Source: Granulicella sp. S156 (lineage in GTDB: Bacteria > Acidobacteriota > Terriglobia > Terriglobales > Acidobacteriaceae). Taken from it: DNA of 64,000 nucleotides. The notes below the pieces were generated by a model, which made no database searches, was not told the origin of the DNA, and saw nothing but the letters and a program-made list of their open reading frames with translations. Both the position numbers and the translations under genes were made by a program. Shown in pieces: positions 61,345-64,000 of this stretch (position 1 is its first letter; every line of letters begins with the position of its first letter). The stretch is taken from the NCBI RefSeq assembly GCF_009766105.1, contig NZ_LMUH01000005.1:147047-211046 (forward strand), in the 5' to 3' direction.

Positions 61345-62370
61345 ATGATGCCGAACGATACGATTCCGAACTCACTCCCCCTCGCGATCTACTACGAGCA
61401 GCCGAACTGGTTCAAGCCGCTCTTCGCCGAACTCGACCGCCGCGGAACGCCGTACGTGAAGTTGTTTGCGCCCGACCACTTCTATTCGCCCGAAGACCAT
61501 CCCGAGGAGAAGTACTCGCTGGTCTTCAACCGCATGTCGCCCTCGGCGTGGAACCGCGACCACGGCGACCAGATCTTCTACACCCTCGGCTTCCTCGAAC
61601 ATCTCGAGAGCCGCGGCGTAAAGGTGATCAACGGCTTCAAGGCCTTCAGCTCGGAGCTCAGCAAGGCAGGCCAGCTCACCCTGATGGACTCTCTCGGTAT
61701 CGCCTATCCCAAGGCCCGCGTCATCCACCGCCCCGCACAGGCGGAGGCTGCCAGCGAAGGCCTGCGCTGGCCCATCGTCGTCAAGCCGAACATCGGCGGC
61801 AGCGGCGCGGGCGTCAAACGCTTCGATGGCATGTCGCAACTGCGTGCCGCCATCGCCGCTCCCACCGGCAGCCCCGACGCGCTCCAGTTCGGTCTCGATT
61901 CAACAGCCCTGGTGCAGGAGTTCATCCCCGCACAGGACGCGCATATCGTCCGCGTCGAAGTATTGAACGGCAAGTTCCTGTACGCGATCAAGGTTCACAT
62001 CACAGGCGAGACCTTCGACCTGTGCCCCGCGGACATCTGCCGAACTACCACCGGAGTCGACCTGAACCGCGCCGCCTGCGCCATCGACGCCCCCAAGTCC
62101 GGCATCACGGTCGAAGGCTATCAGCCACCCGCCGAAGCCATCGCCGATGTAGAAAGGATCATGCAGCACTCTGGCATCGATATCGGCGGCGTCGAATACA
62201 TTACCGATAGCCGCGATGGCCAACGCTACTACTACGACACCAACGCGCTCTCTAACTTCGTAGCCGACGGCCCCAACGTCATCGGCTTCGATCCCTTCGC
62301 CAAACTCGTCGACTGGCTCGAAGCTGAAGCTGGCGTTAGTTCACAGTTGTCCGTTCTCAGTTCTCAGTGA
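61345..62370 (+). CDS. ATP-grasp ligase (RimK-like)
   Basis: A 341-residue protein from the ATG at 61345. The ATP-grasp features are IVVKPNIGGSGAGVKRFDGM (ATP-binding Lys and Gly loop) and a late acidic Mg site near residue 293 (YYYDTNALSNFV). ATP-grasp enzymes form amide or related bonds from a carboxylate and amine with ATP. The nearest relatives I recognise are RimK/glutamate-ligase-like and CarB-like groups, without clear substrate motif. The C-terminal 10-12 residues (SSQLSVLSSQ) are encoded by a family D repeat, so they are not conserved protein. The 3' end is inside the repeat. The LLM flavin enzyme is 50 bp downstream. Confidence 0.75.
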   Translation: MMPNDTIPNSLPLAIYYEQPNWFKPLFAELDRRGTPYVKLFAPDHFYSPEDHPEEKYSLVFNRMSPSAWNRDHGDQIFYTLGFLEHLESRGVKVINGFKAFSSELSKAGQLTLMDSLGIAYPKARVIHRPAQAEAASEGLRWPIVVKPNIGGSGAGVKRFDGMSQLRAAIAAPTGSPDALQFGLDSTALVQEFIPAQDAHIVRVEVLNGKFLYAIKVHITGETFDLCPADICRTTTGVDLNRAACAIDAPKSGITVEGYQPPAEAIADVERIMQHSGIDIGGVEYITDSRDGQRYYYDTNALSNFVADGPNVIGFDPFAKLVDWLEAEAGVSSQLSVLSSQ

Positions 62371-62417
62371 ACTGATACAAAGAGCAACTGACAACTTGAG
62401 AACGGAGAACTGACAAC
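62335..62417. repeat. Inverted repeat, family D copy 2, at the 3' end of the ATP-grasp gene
   Basis: GTTAGTTCACAGTTGTCCGT and later CAACTTGAGAACGGAGAACT with partial complementarity. It encodes the last residues of the ATP-grasp protein. Confidence 0.8.
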
Positions 62418-62420
62418 ATC

Positions 62421-63491
62421 ATGCGCTACGGCTTCTGGCTCCCCGTCTTTGGCGGCTGGCTACGCAACATCGACGACGAACAGATGCCCGCCACGTGGGA
62501 GTACACCCGCGCACTCTGCGAGCAGGCTGAAGCTCTCGGCTACGACCTCACCCTCATCGCCGAGCTGAACCTCAACGACATCAAGGGCCCCGAAGCTGAC
62601 TCACTCGACGCCTGGTCGACCGTCGCCGCGCTCGCCGCTGTAACGCGCAAGCTCGAGCTGATGGTGGCAGTCCGTCCGACGTTCCACAACCCCGCACTGC
62701 TCGCCAAGCAGGCCGCGAACATCGACCGCATCAGCGGTGGCCGGCTTACCTTGAACGTCGTCTCCAGCTGGTGGGCCGACGAGGCGAAGAAGTACGGCAT
62801 CGCCTTCGACGAGCACGACGACCGCTACGCCCGCACCTCGGAATGGTTGGATGTGCTCGACAACTGCTGGAGCACCCAGCACACCTCGCACACTGGCCGC
62901 TTCTACAACGTCGAAGACAATCTCCTCTCCCCCAAACCCTTCCCGCAGCGCACCTATTCGGGGACGCCGAACTCCACCCGCCCCACGCTCTACGCCGGCG
63001 GAGAATCCGAAGCCGCGAAGAACCTCATCGCCTCCAAATGCGACGCCTACCTGATGCACGGCGACGACCCCAACACCATCGCCGCCAAGGTTGCCGACAT
63101 GAAGCAGCGCCGGGCCCAGCACCCGCAGCTTCCGCCGATGACCTTCGGCGTTACCGGCTACTGCATCGTGCGCGACTCCGAAGCCGAAGCGCAACGCGAG
63201 GTCGACCGCATCACCGCGCAGCCCGACCCCACGCAATCACCCGCGGGCTTCGCGAACTTTCAGCAGTGGATCACCGGCTCGCAGCTCGAAAAGAAGATCA
63301 GCCTGCGCGACTACTCCGTCTCCAACCGCGGCCTGCACAGTGGCCTCATCGGCACACCGGAGCAGGTAAAGCAGCGCCTCGCCGACTTCGAAGGCGCCGG
63401 CTGCTCGCTCGTACTGCTGCAGTCCTCGCCGCAGCACACCGAGATGGCCCGCTTCGCAAAGCAGGTCATGCCTGCCCATAAAACCGCATGA
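62421..63491 (+). CDS. LLM-class flavin-dependent monooxygenase (SsuD-like)
   Basis: A 356-residue FMN-dependent monooxygenase of the luciferase-like family. The N-terminal segment MRYGFWLPVFGGWLRNIDDE, LAAVTRKLELMVAVRPTFHN and SGGRLTLNVVSSWWADEAKK match LLM enzymes; the last is close to the loop of the SsuD/NtaA groups. It needs reduced FMN from a separate reductase, which is not seen nearby. Typical substrates are alkanesulfonates, sulfones or heterocycles. The gene starts 50 bp after the ATP-grasp gene and directly after the family D repeat. Confidence 0.85.
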   Translation: MRYGFWLPVFGGWLRNIDDEQMPATWEYTRALCEQAEALGYDLTLIAELNLNDIKGPEADSLDAWSTVAALAAVTRKLELMVAVRPTFHNPALLAKQAANIDRISGGRLTLNVVSSWWADEAKKYGIAFDEHDDRYARTSEWLDVLDNCWSTQHTSHTGRFYNVEDNLLSPKPFPQRTYSGTPNSTRPTLYAGGESEAAKNLIASKCDAYLMHGDDPNTIAAKVADMKQRRAQHPQLPPMTFGVTGYCIVRDSEAEAQREVDRITAQPDPTQSPAGFANFQQWITGSQLEKKISLRDYSVSNRGLHSGLIGTPEQVKQRLADFEGAGCSLVLLQSSPQHTEMARFAKQVMPAHKTA

Positions 63492-63567
63492 ATGGAGCGC
63501 CTGGCTCTTCCGGCCTTTGCCCCTCACCGCTTGCATCTTCCCGCTCTCAACCCGTACCCTTCTCTGC

Positions 63568-64000
63568 ATGAAGTCCATGAACCGCCGCCGCTTCCTGCTC
63601 ATGTCCGCCGCCACGGCCGCAACGTTCCCCACTCTCCGAGCCCTCGCACAAACGCCCGCCTCCGCGGCAACGCTCACGTTGCACCCTGACGCTCCCGGCC
63701 CGACGATCCCGCAGAACTTCATCGGCCTCAGCTACGAGACGCAGCAGCTCACCGACCCCGCCTTTTTCTCACCCAACAACGAAGGCCTCGTCGCACAGTT
63801 CCGCGAGCTCAGCCCCAATGGCGTCCTCCGCATCGGCGGCAACACCTCCGACGTCGGTTGGTGGAAGCCCACCCCCACCAGCAAGCAGCCGCCGCTGCCG
63901 CCCACAGTCATCATCGTGCCGCTCCGCCCCGAGGAGCGCCCCTTCCAGGAACTCGCCTACTCCGTCACCCCCGAGGCCGTCATCAACCTCCGTGCCTTCC
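63568..64000 (+). CDS. Tat-exported glycoside hydrolase (GH79-like), 3' end missing
   Basis: A 144-residue fragment from the ATG at 63568, cut by the window edge. MKSMNRRRFLLMSAATAATF is a twin-arginine signal, with cleavage near RALA-Q. The mature part reads IPQNFIGLSYETQQLTDPAF and LSPNGVLRIGGNTSDVGWW, which resembles GH79 (beta-glucuronidase/heparanase-like) enzymes. The catalytic Glu residues would lie outside. Family placement is by eye and moderate. Confidence 0.6.
   Translation, partial: MKSMNRRRFLLMSAATAATFPTLRALAQTPASAATLTLHPDAPGPTIPQNFIGLSYETQQLTDPAFFSPNNEGLVAQFRELSPNGVLRIGGNTSDVGWWKPTPTSKQPPLPPTVIIVPLRPEERPFQELAYSVTPEAVINLRAF

Overview
The window looks like chromosomal DNA of an Acidobacteriota bacterium of the Terriglobia (Terriglobus / Granulicella / Edaphobacter type). 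The DNA is GC-rich. It carries an acidobacterial-type secreted VWFA-related protein, a large Oar-like TonB-dependent receptor with an N-terminal carboxypeptidase-regulatory domain, many secreted glycoside hydrolases and peptidases, and abundant small palindromic dispersed repeats beginning GTCAT and ending ATGAC. No rRNA, tRNA, prophage or CRISPR array was seen. The taxonomic placement is inference from gene content.

Layout. 1-4.4 kb (minus strand): hemB, lpdA, lipB and a truncated 2-oxo acid dehydrogenase E2 gene, a lipoate / 2-oxo-acid dehydrogenase block. 4.5-8.2 kb: two small membrane proteins and mutS2. 8.2-8.7 kb: a compact 458-bp element with perfect 51-bp terminal inverted repeats around a GIY-YIG nuclease gene broken by one stop codon. 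8.7-12.8 kb: two secreted proteins and a large multi-cysteine radical SAM enzyme resembling the tetraether lipid synthase (Tes / MJ0619) family. 12.8-14.1 kb: an HTH + nucleotidyltransferase pair whose start region lies in a near-perfect 63-bp palindrome. 14.2-23.5 kb: membrane and outer-membrane proteins, a GH3 glycosidase, a hydrolase, an M1-like protein lacking the catalytic Glu, and an rRNA methyltransferase. 23.6-28.4 kb: an ECF sigma factor operon with membrane zinc-ribbon proteins, a LytTR regulator, and a Gfo/Idh/MocA protein with a signal peptide.

28.6-38.6 kb: der GTPase with a long basic N-terminal extension, the TonB receptor divergent from a GH18 chitinase, a DinG-like helicase, and a patatin with Asn in place of the dyad Asp. 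38.7-39.7 kb: queD-queE. 39.7-43.9 kb: a very acidic small protein, a sodium/solute symporter and an M61 peptidase. 44.0-52.2 kb: a minus-strand pentose-type sugar cluster (mutarotase, fucose/arabinose isomerase-like protein, small membrane protein, SGLT symporter, xylulokinase, ROK repressor) with two well-formed promoters and three inverted-repeat operator candidates. 52.4-56.2 kb: a surface polysaccharide set (flippase, glycosyltransferase, acyltransferase). 56.5-59.8 kb: a DEAD-box helicase and two adjacent, divergent toxin-antitoxin modules (ParDE; RES/Xre). 59.8-64 kb: CoA-transferase subunits, an ATP-grasp enzyme, a flavin monooxygenase and the start of a Tat-exported GH79-like hydrolase cut by the window edge.

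The best candidates for something undescribed are the GIY-YIG element, whose terminal repeat recurs at two further sites and resembles other palindromic repeats in the window; the HTH/nucleotidyltransferase pair with its 29-bp-arm palindrome; and the Tes-like enzyme as a candidate membrane-spanning lipid synthase. All function statements come from reading motifs by eye; no database search was run.
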